A stretch of 12,439 nt of DNA from Actinomycetes bacterium. Its GTDB lineage: Bacteria > Actinomycetota > Acidimicrobiia > Acidimicrobiales > Microtrichaceae. Position 1 is the first letter of the stretch; every line of letters begins with the position of its first letter. Shown one piece after another: positions 1 to 8,156 of this stretch. Both the position numbers and the translations under genes were made by a program. The DNA is taken from positions 1-12,439 of the forward strand of contig JAEZFI010000205.1 in assembly GCA_023437745.1 (NCBI GenBank), written 5' to 3'. The notes beneath the pieces are model-generated. The model searched no databases, was not told the origin of the DNA, and saw only the letters and a program-made list of their open reading frames with translations.

Positions 1-696
1 GTCCCCGCGCCCGTGGGGCGGCGCCGCCGGGGGCCCCCGCCCGAGCGGCCGATCATCCTCTACGGCGGCGGGCCGTCGATCCTGGTGCCCCACGAGCCCC
101 GTCTCGTCGAGGTGCTCGACCGGGCCATCGATCGGGGGGACCTCCCGGACGACCCGTACCTCCTGGTCCGGCGCCACCCGTCGGACGACCCCGGGCCGTG
201 GCGCGCCCTGGGCGACCGACTGCAACACGGCACGCTCGAGGAGCCCTGGCAGCACCGCTCCGGGCTGCACCTCGCGTGGCCGACCGAGGACGACCTCGTG
301 AACCAGATGTCCTGCCTGGCGCACAGCTCGGTGCACGTCAACGTCTGCTCGACGATGACGCTGGACGGCGCGGTCTTCGACCGACCCCAGATCGGACCCC
401 GGTTCGTGCCGGGGCTCGATCGCCGCGGACGCCGGCAGGTGCGGGACCTGTACGAACGTGAGCACTGGTGGCCGATCACCCGCTCCGGCGGGCTCCGCAC
501 CGCGGACGACGAACCGCAGTTGCTGCTCGCGGTGTCCGAGGCGCTGCGGGACCCGGCGGTGGGGCGCGACGGTCGGCGGCGGATGGCCGAGGAGCTGCTC
601 ACCCACACCGACGGGGTCGCGGGCACACGGCTCGTCAAGGAGGTGGCGGACTTCCTGTCGAACCCGCCGCTCGTGCCGATCGGAACTGCACCATGA
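1..696 (+). CDS. GT-B-like surface carbohydrate protein, C-terminal part (5' end outside window)
   Basis: The reading frame is open from base 1 and ends in TGA at 694-696, so the gene very probably begins upstream; the GTG at 13 is only the first in-frame start codon visible. What remains, about 230 residues, looks like the second Rossmann half of a GT-B enzyme of the CDP-glycerol transferase / UDP-GlcNAc 2-epimerase-like superfamily. It opens with a hydrophobic strand and glycine turn (ILYGGG, 55-72), followed by a helix. A VRRHP strand-loop lies at about 166-180, like the RPHP loop of these proteins, and an N-V-C-S-T-M-T-L-D-G-A segment (340-372) matches the usual 'S-T...-E/D-A' sugar-nucleotide loop. 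No specific substrate can be assigned. The stop overlaps the ATG of the NeuB-type gene (ATGA at 693-696), so the two are probably co-transcribed and translationally coupled, which points to a role in the same glycan pathway. It could be a transferase or a NeuC-like hydrolysing epimerase; I cannot tell which from the C-terminal half. Confidence 0.6.
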   Translation, partial: VPAPVGRRRRGPPPERPIILYGGGPSILVPHEPRLVEVLDRAIDRGDLPDDPYLLVRRHPSDDPGPWRALGDRLQHGTLEEPWQHRSGLHLAWPTEDDLVNQMSCLAHSSVHVNVCSTMTLDGAVFDRPQIGPRFVPGLDRRGRRQVRDLYEREHWWPITRSGGLRTADDEPQLLLAVSEALRDPAVGRDGRRRMAEELLTHTDGVAGTRLVKEVADFLSNPPLVPIGTAP

Positions 697-2939
697 AGGT
701 CGAGCGCCGCTTCCAGCACTTGACGGTCTTCTCCGAGGACTCGTTGATCGACGCGCTCAACAAGATGGGTCGCAACAAGCGGCGGGTCGTGTTCTGCATC
801 GATTCGGAGGGGCTCCTCGAAGGCGTGCTGACCGACGGTGACGTCCGGCGGTGGCTGCTGGAGCAGGACCCGGTCGACCTGCAGCGTCCCGTCCTCGAGG
901 CGGCCAACACCTCGTTCACCTCCGCCCCGTCCACGGCGACGCCCGCGCAGATCGAGGCGCTCTTCGACGACCGTGTCATGCAGGTGCCGCTCGTCGACGA
1001 TCGGGGCCGCCTCGTCGCCGTGGCGGACCGCGACGACGCCCCCTTCCGCGTCGGGGGCCGGGAGATCGGCGACGCCGAGCCCGTGTACGTCATCGCCGAG
1101 ATCGGCATCAACCACAACGGCGACGTGGACCTCGGGCGGCGCCTGGTCGACGCGGCGGTCGAGGCCGGGGCCGACTGCGCGAAGTTCCAGATGCGGGACC
1201 TCGCGAGCCTGTACCGCCACGCCGGCGCGACCGACGACGCCCGGGAGGACCTGGGCTCGCAGTACGTCCTCGACCTGCTCAGCCGATTCGAGCTGTCGCC
1301 GGACGAGATGGTGAAGCTCTTCGACCACTGCCGCGACGTCGGCATCACCCCGCTGTGCACGGCGTGGGACCTCGAGTCCGTCCGCCGCCTCGACGAGTAC
1401 GGCATCGACGGCTTCAAGGTCGCCTCCGCGGACATGACCAACCACGAGCTCCTCGCCGCGGTCGCGGCGACCGGCCGACCGTTGGTGGTGTCCACCGGGA
1501 TGTCGGAGGAGACCGAGATCGTCGACAGCGCGGCGCTCCTGCGCAGCGCCGGCGCCTCGTTCGCCCTCCTGCACTGCAACTCGACCTACCCGGCGCCCTT
1601 CCGGGACCTCGACCTGCGGTACCTGAGGCGGCTCGCCGAGATCGGCCGGTGCCCGGTCGGGTACTCGGGGCACGAGCGGGGCCACCACGTCTCGGTGGCC
1701 TCGGTCGCGCTCGGCGCGCGCCTCGTCGAGAAGCACCTCACCGTCGACCGCTCGATGGAGGGCAACGACCACAAGGTCAGCCTGCTGCCCGACGAGTTCG
1801 CCCGGATGGTCCGGGAGATCCGGGAGGTGGACGAGGCGCTGGGCTCCGGTGCCGCCCGTCGCCCGAGCCAGGGTGAGCTGATGAACCGCGTCACCCTCGC
1901 CAAGAGCCTCGTGGCGACACGCGACCTGGCACCGGGCGACGTGGTCACCGCCGGGGACCTGGCGGTCAAGGGTCCGGGCCGGGGCCTGCAGCCCAATCGC
2001 TCGGGGGACCTCATCGGCCGCCCGATCGGCCGCGCCGTCGCCGAGGGCGGCTTCTTCTACGCCAGCGACCTCGACGACGCCGGGTCGGCACCCCGGAGCT
2101 ACCGCTTCCGCCGGCCATGGGGTGTCCCCGTCAGGTACCACGACGCCCGGCACATCGCGGAGGTCGCGTCGCCGGACTTCGTGGAGTTCCACCTGTCCTA
2201 CAAGGACCTGGAGCTGGACCCGGCGCCGTTCCTCGAGGGCATCGGCCGGTGCCGCTACGCCGTGCACAGCCCCGACCTGTTCGCCGGCGACCACCTGCTC
2301 AACCTCGCGGCGCCCGAGGGCGACTACCGCCGCCGCACCCTGGACGAGCTCCGTCGCACGATCGACGCCGCCCGTCGCCTGGGCGAGTTCTTCGACGGGC
2401 CCGAGGAGCCCGTGCTCGTCGTCAGCATGGGTGGCTTCACCACCGACCGCCCCGTCGGCGAGCACGAGCGCGCACCGATGTACGAGCTCGTCGGTCGGGC
2501 GCTCGAGGAGGTCGACCACTCGGGGGTCCGGCTGGCCGCCCAGACCCTGCCGCCGTTCCCCTGGTACTTCGGGGGCCAGCTGTACTGCAACCTGTTCGTC
2601 GACCCCGAGGACACCGTGCGGTTCGTGGGCGACCACGGGATCGATCTGTGTCTCGACGTGTCGCACACGAAGCTGGCGGCGAACCATCGCGGCGCCTCCT
2701 TCGCGGAGTGGGTCGAGCTCCTTGCACCCCACGCGATCCACCTGCACGTCGTCGACGCCGCCGGAGTCGACGGGGAGGGTCTGCAGATCGGGGAGGGCGA
2801 AGTGGACTTCGCCGTGCTCGCGGAGCAGCTGGATCGACTGTGTCCGGAGGCCGGGTTCATCCCCGAGATCTGGCAGGGCCACAAGAACGACGGTGAGGGC
2901 TTCTGGATCGCGCTCGACCGGCTGGAGCAGTGGTTCTGA
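693..2939 (+). CDS. neuB: Multidomain N-acetylneuraminate-type synthase: CBS pair + NeuB + SAF + TIM barrel
   Basis: This 748-residue protein is about twice the length of an ordinary NeuB (around 340-350). Residues 1-118 resemble a CBS-domain pair; the first carries L-T-D-G-D-V-R-R at 46-53, as in KpsF- and PtmE-type CBS domains. Residues 130-390 are the NeuB barrel, which condenses a 2-acetamido sugar with phosphoenolpyruvate to a nonulosonic acid. Seen there are EIGINHNGD (136-144), AKFQ (163-166), a STGM segment, the H-C-N-S-T-Y-P segment, and a YSGHERG segment followed by an E-K-H-L-T-V-D-R strand. Residues 397-460 form the antifreeze-like SAF domain (L-A-K-S-L-V-A, then A-P-G-D-V-V). Residues 475-748 are a xylose-isomerase/AP-endonuclease-2-like barrel with PPFPW (620-624), C-L-D-V-S-H (653-658), H-L-H-V-V-D (683-688) and P-E-I-W-Q-G-H (724-730). 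The ATG overlaps the upstream stop (ATGA). The family is sure. The exact sugar (neuraminic, legionaminic or other) is not readable, and the role of the last domain is unknown; sugar isomerase or epimerase is a guess. Confidence 0.92.
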   Translation: MKVERRFQHLTVFSEDSLIDALNKMGRNKRRVVFCIDSEGLLEGVLTDGDVRRWLLEQDPVDLQRPVLEAANTSFTSAPSTATPAQIEALFDDRVMQVPLVDDRGRLVAVADRDDAPFRVGGREIGDAEPVYVIAEIGINHNGDVDLGRRLVDAAVEAGADCAKFQMRDLASLYRHAGATDDAREDLGSQYVLDLLSRFELSPDEMVKLFDHCRDVGITPLCTAWDLESVRRLDEYGIDGFKVASADMTNHELLAAVAATGRPLVVSTGMSEETEIVDSAALLRSAGASFALLHCNSTYPAPFRDLDLRYLRRLAEIGRCPVGYSGHERGHHVSVASVALGARLVEKHLTVDRSMEGNDHKVSLLPDEFARMVREIREVDEALGSGAARRPSQGELMNRVTLAKSLVATRDLAPGDVVTAGDLAVKGPGRGLQPNRSGDLIGRPIGRAVAEGGFFYASDLDDAGSAPRSYRFRRPWGVPVRYHDARHIAEVASPDFVEFHLSYKDLELDPAPFLEGIGRCRYAVHSPDLFAGDHLLNLAAPEGDYRRRTLDELRRTIDAARRLGEFFDGPEEPVLVVSMGGFTTDRPVGEHERAPMYELVGRALEEVDHSGVRLAAQTLPPFPWYFGGQLYCNLFVDPEDTVRFVGDHGIDLCLDVSHTKLAANHRGASFAEWVELLAPHAIHLHVVDAAGVDGEGLQIGEGEVDFAVLAEQLDRLCPEAGFIPEIWQGHKNDGEGFWIALDRLEQWF

Positions 2940-3667
2940 CCGTGCCGACCGGGCGCGGGGGTCGCAACGCTGCGGGCGAGGTCGTGGCGCTGGTCCCCGC
3001 ACGCGGAGGCTCGAAGGGGATCCCGCGCAAGAACCTGGCCCCGCTCGGCGGGCGTCCGCTGATCGCCTGGACGATCGAGGCCGGCCTGGCCGCCAGGACG
3101 GTCGACCGCGTGGTGGTCAGCACCGAGGACGACGAGATCGCACGGACTGCCGTCGACCTGGGCGCCGAGGTGCCGTTCCGCCGGCCGCCGGAGCTCGCCG
3201 AGGACGACACTGCGGACCTGCCCGTGTTCCAGCACGCGCTCGCTGAGCTGGCCCGTGACGGGGTCGAGGTCGAGCTCGTCGTGCACCTCCGCCCCACTTC
3301 GCCGCTGCGTCCCGCGTCCTTCATCGACGAGGGGGTGGAGCTCCTGCGCGGCGTACCGGAGGCCGACTCGGTCCGCTCCGTCACCCCTGCAGCGAAGAGC
3401 CCCTACAAGATGTGGCGGCTGAACGACGGGCGGCTCGAGCCGCTCCTCGGGGGCTGGGCGGACGAGCTGTTCAACCAACCTCGCCAGGCGCTGCCCGAGG
3501 TGTGGGTGCACGACGGGGTGCTCGACGTCATCCGGCCCGCGGCGATCGAGGCCGGCTCGATGTGCGGGCAGCACGTGCTCGCGCTCTTCACGCCGGCGGG
3601 CGTCGCGGTGGACATCGACACGCCCGACGACCTGCGCCGTGCCCGGGAGCTCGTCGGCGAGGACTGA
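2930..3667 (+). CDS. neuA: CMP-nonulosonate (acylneuraminate) cytidylyltransferase
   Basis: The enzyme activates a nonulosonic acid with CTP to the CMP-sugar, the donor for later transfer, in the cytoplasm. The signature V-P-A-R-G-G-S-K-G-I-P-R-K-N is at residues 22-35 (numbered from GTG 2930), followed by the L-G-G-R-P-L-I-A-W-T-I strand. Also seen are V-V-S-T-E-D-D-E-I-A (62-71), H-L-R-P-T-S-P-L-R (119-127) and D-I-D-T-P-D-D-L (228-235), the last holding the metal-binding aspartates. Length (245, or 241 from the next start) is normal for the bacterial catalytic domain. Where many NeuA proteins have an R-x-N-G turn, this one has V-H-D-G (193-196). The start is uncertain: GTG 2930 overlaps the neuB stop by 10 bases, with GGAG (2924-2927) too close for good spacing; GTG 2942 lies just after that stop; GTG 2984 would start close to the core strand. 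It follows neuB directly and its product is the expected next step. Sugar specificity cannot be read. Confidence 0.92.
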   Translation: MVLTVPTGRGGRNAAGEVVALVPARGGSKGIPRKNLAPLGGRPLIAWTIEAGLAARTVDRVVVSTEDDEIARTAVDLGAEVPFRRPPELAEDDTADLPVFQHALAELARDGVEVELVVHLRPTSPLRPASFIDEGVELLRGVPEADSVRSVTPAAKSPYKMWRLNDGRLEPLLGGWADELFNQPRQALPEVWVHDGVLDVIRPAAIEAGSMCGQHVLALFTPAGVAVDIDTPDDLRRARELVGED

Positions 3668-3677
3668 GGCCGATCCG

Positions 3678-4466
3678 TCAGCGGCGGACCACGTGGCGTG
3701 CGAGCGCGGGCTCCCACTGCACTGCGTCAGCCCCGACCTGCTCGTCGACGGCCACTGTGGCGCCCGGCCAGCGGGGCTCCAGGTACTCGTCGAGGATCAC
3801 GAGGCCATCGGGGGAGACCAGCGGCAGGCAACGCTCCAGCACCGTCCTCGTCGAGGCGTAGAGGTCGCAGTCGACGTGCAGGAGGCTGATCGCGTCCGGC
3901 AGGTGGGTCGCCTCGAGGGTGGCTTCGAAGAAACCGGGGATCAGCTCCGCCGGGGCGTCGAGGACGGATCGCACCGCCTCGAGCGAGGTGTCCGCCCACC
4001 CCGACGGCGGACGCCCGACGGAGTCCACCCGCTCACCGAGGTCCTGCGTGACGGCGTCGGGAAAGCCGTGGAAGGAGTCGAAGCCCAGCACCCGCTTGTG
4101 TGGGCTGAACAGCTCGTTCGCGCGAGCGAGCGAGACGAGCGATCGGCCGTGGCCCACGCCGCACTCGACGATGTCGCCCGGCACCTCAGCGACCTCACGC
4201 ACGGCCTGGTACAGCCCGGCGGTGTGGATCTCGTCCTCCTTGGTGGAGGTGGGCCAGGACTGCATCGACGCGCCGAGGGCGCGGTGGAGCGCGGCGGTGT
4301 CCGCCGGGTCGCCCACGTCCCCCGCCACGGCGACCGCCCGGACGAGGAGCAGCTGGCGACGACCCGGGTGGAGCCGCGAGAACGCCGAGGGGAGCGCCGC
4401 GGAGATCGCGCCGAAGCCTCGTTGCCGCCAGGACCGTCGCGACGCCAACAGCGACCCTCCGTTCAC
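3678..4466 (-). CDS. TylF/MycF-type SAM-dependent O-methyltransferase
   Basis: This 262-residue protein belongs to the macrocin-O-methyltransferase (TylF/MycF) family, metal-dependent class I methyltransferases that use S-adenosylmethionine to methylate sugar hydroxyls. Motif I is V-E-C-G-V-G-H-G-R-S-L (100-110). The G-F-D-S-F-H-G-F-P-D segment (128-137) is typical of the family. L-L-H-V-D-C-D-L-Y (195-203) and L-D-E-Y (225-228) supply the acidic residues that bind metal in TylF relatives. Residues 1-75 are a basic, hydrophobic extension without a recognisable domain. The start is GTG 4466, overlapping the stop of the upstream membrane protein (GTGA, 4463-4466). This is the last gene of the six-gene leftward run, ending 10 bases from the convergent neuA with no terminator hairpin visible. 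By context it probably methylates a glycan or glycolipid sugar, but the family also acts on macrolide sugars, so the substrate is inferred. Confidence 0.88.
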   Translation of the reverse strand: MNGGSLLASRRSWRQRGFGAISAALPSAFSRLHPGRRQLLLVRAVAVAGDVGDPADTAALHRALGASMQSWPTSTKEDEIHTAGLYQAVREVAEVPGDIVECGVGHGRSLVSLARANELFSPHKRVLGFDSFHGFPDAVTQDLGERVDSVGRPPSGWADTSLEAVRSVLDAPAELIPGFFEATLEATHLPDAISLLHVDCDLYASTRTVLERCLPLVSPDGLVILDEYLEPRWPGATVAVDEQVGADAVQWEPALARHVVRR

Positions 4467-6058
4467 TCCGCCCAGAGGGTGCGCACCGGCGCAGTCTGCG
4501 TGGCGTGGGGCGCCCTTCCGTTCTGCTCCGGTCGCGGCGCGCGGTCGTCCCCCGGTGGCTCGTCCGCCATCTCGTCATCAGGTTCGTCCGGATCCTGCAG
4601 GGTGAGGAAGGCGAGGCCGAAGGCGAACGGGATCGCGACGACGCGGAGGTTGGCGTAGAACATCTGCGAGACGGCCCAGACGACGAAGACCACGGCGAAC
4701 GGCCGATCCTTCGACGACGACCTCAGGGCGCGCAGCGCGAGGGCCGCGAGCGCACCGATCGCGATCGCACCGGGGATTCCGTGCTCACCGAGCATGCGAG
4801 TGAACTCGGTGTGGGAGGAGGCCTCGTCCCGGCAGTCGTCGCTGCGCAGCTGGCAGATGCCGTAGCCCAGCCGCTGGTACTTGGTCATCCCGGGACCGAC
4901 GCCGAAGACCGGGTCGCGCGTGAAGATCGTGAGGTCGTTCGCGGCCAGCTCGGTGCGACCGGACCTCGTGTCGCTGAAGCGCTCTTCGAACGCCCCGCCG
5001 GTGAAGTCGTTGAGCCACGGGACGACGAAGAAATACCCGAGCGTCAGCGCGAGGCCGACCACGACGATGATGCGGTTGCGGATCCGCCGGTTCCTCGCCT
5101 GGGCGATCGCCAGCGCGGACAGCGCGATCGCTGCGGAGAACATGCCACCACGGGAGAACGTCAGGAGGCTCTGCACGGAGAACCCGACGGCCAGGAGGCC
5201 TGCGACGATCTTGGCCGGGCGCTGCGGCTCCATGATGGTCAGCACCACTGCGACGACCACGCCGAGGCCGAGCACCGTCGAGACCTGCACCGGGCCGAAG
5301 CCGCCCGAGGTGACGAAGTTCGACTGCTTCGAGAACTCGATGGAGCCCGCCTCCGCCAGGTACGAGCGGATGTCGGTCACCGCGACGGCGAGCGGCCCCA
5401 CTGCGGACACGAGGACGGTCCAGAGGATCCGCTGGTACACCGCCCGGGTGGTCTTCATCTGCGAGGTGAATGCCACGAACGCCGCTAGCGCGAGCGGCCC
5501 GCTCAGCGCGAAGGCGATCAGCTCGCGGGAGCCGCCGCCGGCGCCGCGCACGGTGTTCACCGTCGAGGGCACCAGGAGGAGGAAGTAGAAGAACGCGATC
5601 CGGGCGTCCCGTCCGAGCCGGCCGAGGACGACGACGACGAACAGCGACAGTGCGATGAGCGCGTACGGCGCCATGAGGTACGGCAGCGGCACCTGCGTCT
5701 GTCGCCACAGCACCTCGGCGCCCGTCAGGTAGGCGCACAGGCAGGTGAGCAGCACCAGGTTGCGCCGGCCGATCGCATAGAGCCCGACGGCCATCACGCC
5801 GGCGGCCTGGACGATGCCGAGGGAGGGCACGGACTTCATCGCCACCGCCAGCGCCGCCTGGCCGGCGACGGCCAGGACCAGCAGCGTCCAGCGGGGGATC
5901 GAGGCGCGGGAGTCGGCCCGCGACGGCACGCCGGGCGCGGTGGTGGCCGTCGGACCCGCCTGGATCGTCGTCAGCGTCGCCCCCTCGATCGGCCTCCGGT
6001 CGGTCAAGGGTACCGCCGGCGCGGCCCGGGGCGAACGGCGGTCACCCGTCGGAGACAC
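4463..6058 (-). CDS. O-antigen ligase/polymerase-like polytopic membrane protein (Wzy_C family)
   Basis: A 531-residue protein with roughly ten to twelve hydrophobic segments between about residues 57 and 487, and charged, Pro-rich tails at both ends (acidic stretch at 488-505). The arrangement fits WaaL/Wzy-type enzymes, which work on undecaprenyl-linked glycans at the outer face of the membrane. It has T-F-S-R-G-G at 300-305, then a large hydrophilic loop (about 350-420) with R-S-G-R-T-E (365-370), D-P-V-F-G-V-G-P-G-M (382-391) and S-S-H-T-E-F-T-R-M-L-G-E-H-G (414-427). This arginine/histidine-rich loop is the family's hallmark. Four cysteines or fewer lie in that region (C402, C409), possibly a disulfide. 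Start GTG 6058 overlaps the upstream acyltransferase stop by 17 bases; a later GTG at 5929 (residue 44) would remove the disordered N-terminus and cannot be excluded. Whether it polymerises repeat units, ligates to lipid or protein, or does something else cannot be decided. Confidence 0.85.
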   Translation of the reverse strand: MSPTGDRRSPRAAPAVPLTDRRPIEGATLTTIQAGPTATTAPGVPSRADSRASIPRWTLLVLAVAGQAALAVAMKSVPSLGIVQAAGVMAVGLYAIGRRNLVLLTCLCAYLTGAEVLWRQTQVPLPYLMAPYALIALSLFVVVVLGRLGRDARIAFFYFLLLVPSTVNTVRGAGGGSRELIAFALSGPLALAAFVAFTSQMKTTRAVYQRILWTVLVSAVGPLAVAVTDIRSYLAEAGSIEFSKQSNFVTSGGFGPVQVSTVLGLGVVVAVVLTIMEPQRPAKIVAGLLAVGFSVQSLLTFSRGGMFSAAIALSALAIAQARNRRIRNRIIVVVGLALTLGYFFVVPWLNDFTGGAFEERFSDTRSGRTELAANDLTIFTRDPVFGVGPGMTKYQRLGYGICQLRSDDCRDEASSHTEFTRMLGEHGIPGAIAIGALAALALRALRSSSKDRPFAVVFVVWAVSQMFYANLRVVAIPFAFGLAFLTLQDPDEPDDEMADEPPGDDRAPRPEQNGRAPHATQTAPVRTLWAE

Positions 6059-8156
6059 CCAGCCCCGCCAGGGACTGCCGCATCTCCGCTGCGAGCGCTG
6101 TCGAGGCGGCCACGCTCAGGTGGTCGCCGTCGCGGTACAGCCAGGTGCCCCGGCCGTAGGTCGAGCAGGTCGAGTCGTCGCAGAGCCACGGCAACGGATC
6201 CAGGGAGGTGGCGAGGTCGAGGTCTGCGTCGACCCGATCCTCGACCCGCAGCGACAGGGCGCGCTCGTCGTCGGCCGCGTCGCGACCCACCGTCGACGAG
6301 CACGAGCGGGGAGCCAGTCGGTACCGCAGCCAGCCACAGGACTGGGTCGTCACGTCGTGGTACGGCACGTCGTGGACGATGACCGACCGGATGCCTGCCT
6401 CGTCGAGCGCGCGCACGAACCCGCGCAGCCCTCGCTCCCAGATCGCCGCCTTGGCGTCCAGGTCGGTCACCCAGCGGCCCTCCCGGTCCGTCCACTCGTC
6501 GGGGTGACCGGGGCTCAGCACGGCCGTGGACGCTGCGGCGAGCAGCACCACCTCGGGGCGGATGCGTCGGATCTCGTCGAGGGACCGCTCGACGAAGCGC
6601 GGGCAGTCGTGGTCCTCGACGCCCTCCGAGCGGCGCACCGTGTCGGTCACCATCGGGCAGCCGGACATGGTCGCGATCGACACGTCTCGGCCGAGCTCGT
6701 TGCCGGCTGCGATCACCGCCTCGGACCACATGCTGGCGTGGGAGTCGCCGATCAGGACGATGCGGCCCTGGGGGTCGGGCACCGCCCAGGTGCAGCGGGC
6801 GGCGTCGACGGCCACCCACTCCGAGTGCCGGCGGTTGCACTCCGCAGAATCGACGTGCCGGGCGTTCGCGGTCTCGAAGTCGTCGATCGAGAGGGCGCGG
6901 GCGGCGGCGATGCTCGCCCCGCCGACCAGCACGGGGGCGGCGACGCACCCGGCGGCGAGCAACGCGGCTCGCCGGCCCGTGAGCCGTCGGTCGTGGCGGA
7001 ACCTGTCCTCGACCAGCGGCTTGGCGAGTGCCGCCACACCGAGGGAGGCGACGGCGGCGAGCGGGACGGCCCAGGCGGAGGACACGTTCGCCGCGGCGAA
7101 CGCGATGAGCGGCCAGTGCAGCAGGTACCAGCCGTAGGAGCGGTCGCCGATCCACACCAGCGCCGGATGGGAGAGCGCCCGAGCGCTCGGTGACGTGCCT
7201 GTCGAACCCGATGCGATGACGAGCGCCGCCCCTGCGACTGGGAGGAGCATCGCGAGCGCGGAGCGGCTCGTCGTCTCGGTGAACCAGATCCCGGCGGCGA
7301 CGATCGCCATGAGCCCGGCGACGCCGGCGAGGTCGGCGGGAGCCTTCCCGATGCGACGGAGGCGGTCCGCGGACAACGCCAGCAGCGAACCGGCGAGGAA
7401 CTCCCAGGCCCGGCTCGCTGCGCTGTAGAACGCGGCGGTGGCGCCGGAGGTCACCCCGAGGCGCGCCAGCACGTTCTCCCCCGCCCCGGCCGCCAGGAGC
7501 GCGTACGAGGCGAACGAGAGCATCGCCAGCACTGCAGCGACCCCAGCCATCCGCGATCGGGAGCTGAACCATCGTGAGCGTCGGGCGACCGCCACCGCGA
7601 GGAGCGCCAGGAAGGGGAACGCCAGGTAGAACTGCTCCTCCACCGACAGCGACCAGGTGTGGAGCAGCGCGTTCGCGTCGGTCGGCAATGCGAAGTAGTC
7701 CGCTGCCTGACGGGACAGGAAGGTGTTGGCGTTCAGCAGCGCCGCGGCGATCGACGTCTTCGCCGTCGCCTCGGAGGCGCCGAGCGGGCTCAGGAGGACC
7801 ACACCGAGTGCCGAGGTGAGCGAGAGGGTGACGGCCAGCAGCGGCAGCAGGCGTCGGGCGCGACGGGCGAAGAACCCGGGGATCGAGATCGTCCCGGCCG
7901 TGCGGACCTGTGTCGCCACCAGGCTCGTGATCACGTAGCCCGAGACCACGAAGAAGACGTCGACGCCGATGAACCCGCCGCCGAGGGCGATGTCCGCATG
8001 GAACAGCACCACGAGGAGGACCGCGACGCCGCGCAGGCCCTGGATGTCCGCTCGAAACCCGGGTGTGCTCCGGGCGGGGTCGCCTGCGTCGGGGCGGAGC
8101 GCCGTCTCGCTGGCTTCGCCCTCGGAGTCGGACCGGGCTCGCCCCTGCAAGGTCAC
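6042..8156 (-). CDS. OafA/YrhL-type membrane O-acyltransferase with C-terminal SGNH domain
   Basis: A 704-residue two-domain enzyme. Residues 35-410 form the Acyltransferase_3 membrane domain, with about ten helices. The conserved R42 and H53 lie in the L-R-G-...-F-H segment (41-53), followed by G-F-I-G-V-D-V-F-F-V-V-S-G-Y (61-74), and S-L-S-V-E-E-Q-F-Y is at 169-177. Residues 430-704 form an SGNH hydrolase-like domain on the outer side: L-I-G-D-S-H (468-473) holds the nucleophile Ser, and D-G-D-H (676-679) is the catalytic D-x-x-H. Several cysteines (C440, C455, C500, C518, and later ones) suggest disulfides, fitting an extracellular location. Such proteins move acetyl or longer acyl groups from a cytoplasmic CoA donor onto exported polysaccharide, peptidoglycan or O-antigen. 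Start GTG 8156 overlaps the ketosynthase stop (GTGA, 8153-8156). The target is most simply the glycan handled by the downstream ligase-like gene, but this is inference. Confidence 0.92.
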   Translation of the reverse strand: MTLQGRARSDSEGEASETALRPDAGDPARSTPGFRADIQGLRGVAVLLVVLFHADIALGGGFIGVDVFFVVSGYVITSLVATQVRTAGTISIPGFFARRARRLLPLLAVTLSLTSALGVVLLSPLGASEATAKTSIAAALLNANTFLSRQAADYFALPTDANALLHTWSLSVEEQFYLAFPFLALLAVAVARRSRWFSSRSRMAGVAAVLAMLSFASYALLAAGAGENVLARLGVTSGATAAFYSAASRAWEFLAGSLLALSADRLRRIGKAPADLAGVAGLMAIVAAGIWFTETTSRSALAMLLPVAGAALVIASGSTGTSPSARALSHPALVWIGDRSYGWYLLHWPLIAFAAANVSSAWAVPLAAVASLGVAALAKPLVEDRFRHDRRLTGRRAALLAAGCVAAPVLVGGASIAAARALSIDDFETANARHVDSAECNRRHSEWVAVDAARCTWAVPDPQGRIVLIGDSHASMWSEAVIAAGNELGRDVSIATMSGCPMVTDTVRRSEGVEDHDCPRFVERSLDEIRRIRPEVVLLAAASTAVLSPGHPDEWTDREGRWVTDLDAKAAIWERGLRGFVRALDEAGIRSVIVHDVPYHDVTTQSCGWLRYRLAPRSCSSTVGRDAADDERALSLRVEDRVDADLDLATSLDPLPWLCDDSTCSTYGRGTWLYRDGDHLSVAASTALAAEMRQSLAGLGVSDG

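Noticed and set aside
468..692. Extension of the neuB reading frame upstream of ATG 693
   Set aside because: The added residues are Arg/Ala-rich and antagonise the GT-B-like gene's reading frame; ATG 693 begins right before the CBS domain and forms a standard ATGA overlap.
60..3002. A 980-codon open frame on the - strand across the neuB region
   Set aside because: Its translation is rich in Arg, Val, Gly and Asp with no recognisable domain, and it is antisense to NeuB and the GT-B-like gene, which have clear motifs. Long shadow frames are expected at this GC content.
3668..3677. Possible terminator between convergent neuA and methyltransferase genes
   Set aside because: Only 10 bases lie between them and no GC stem with T-run is visible there or just inside the gene ends.
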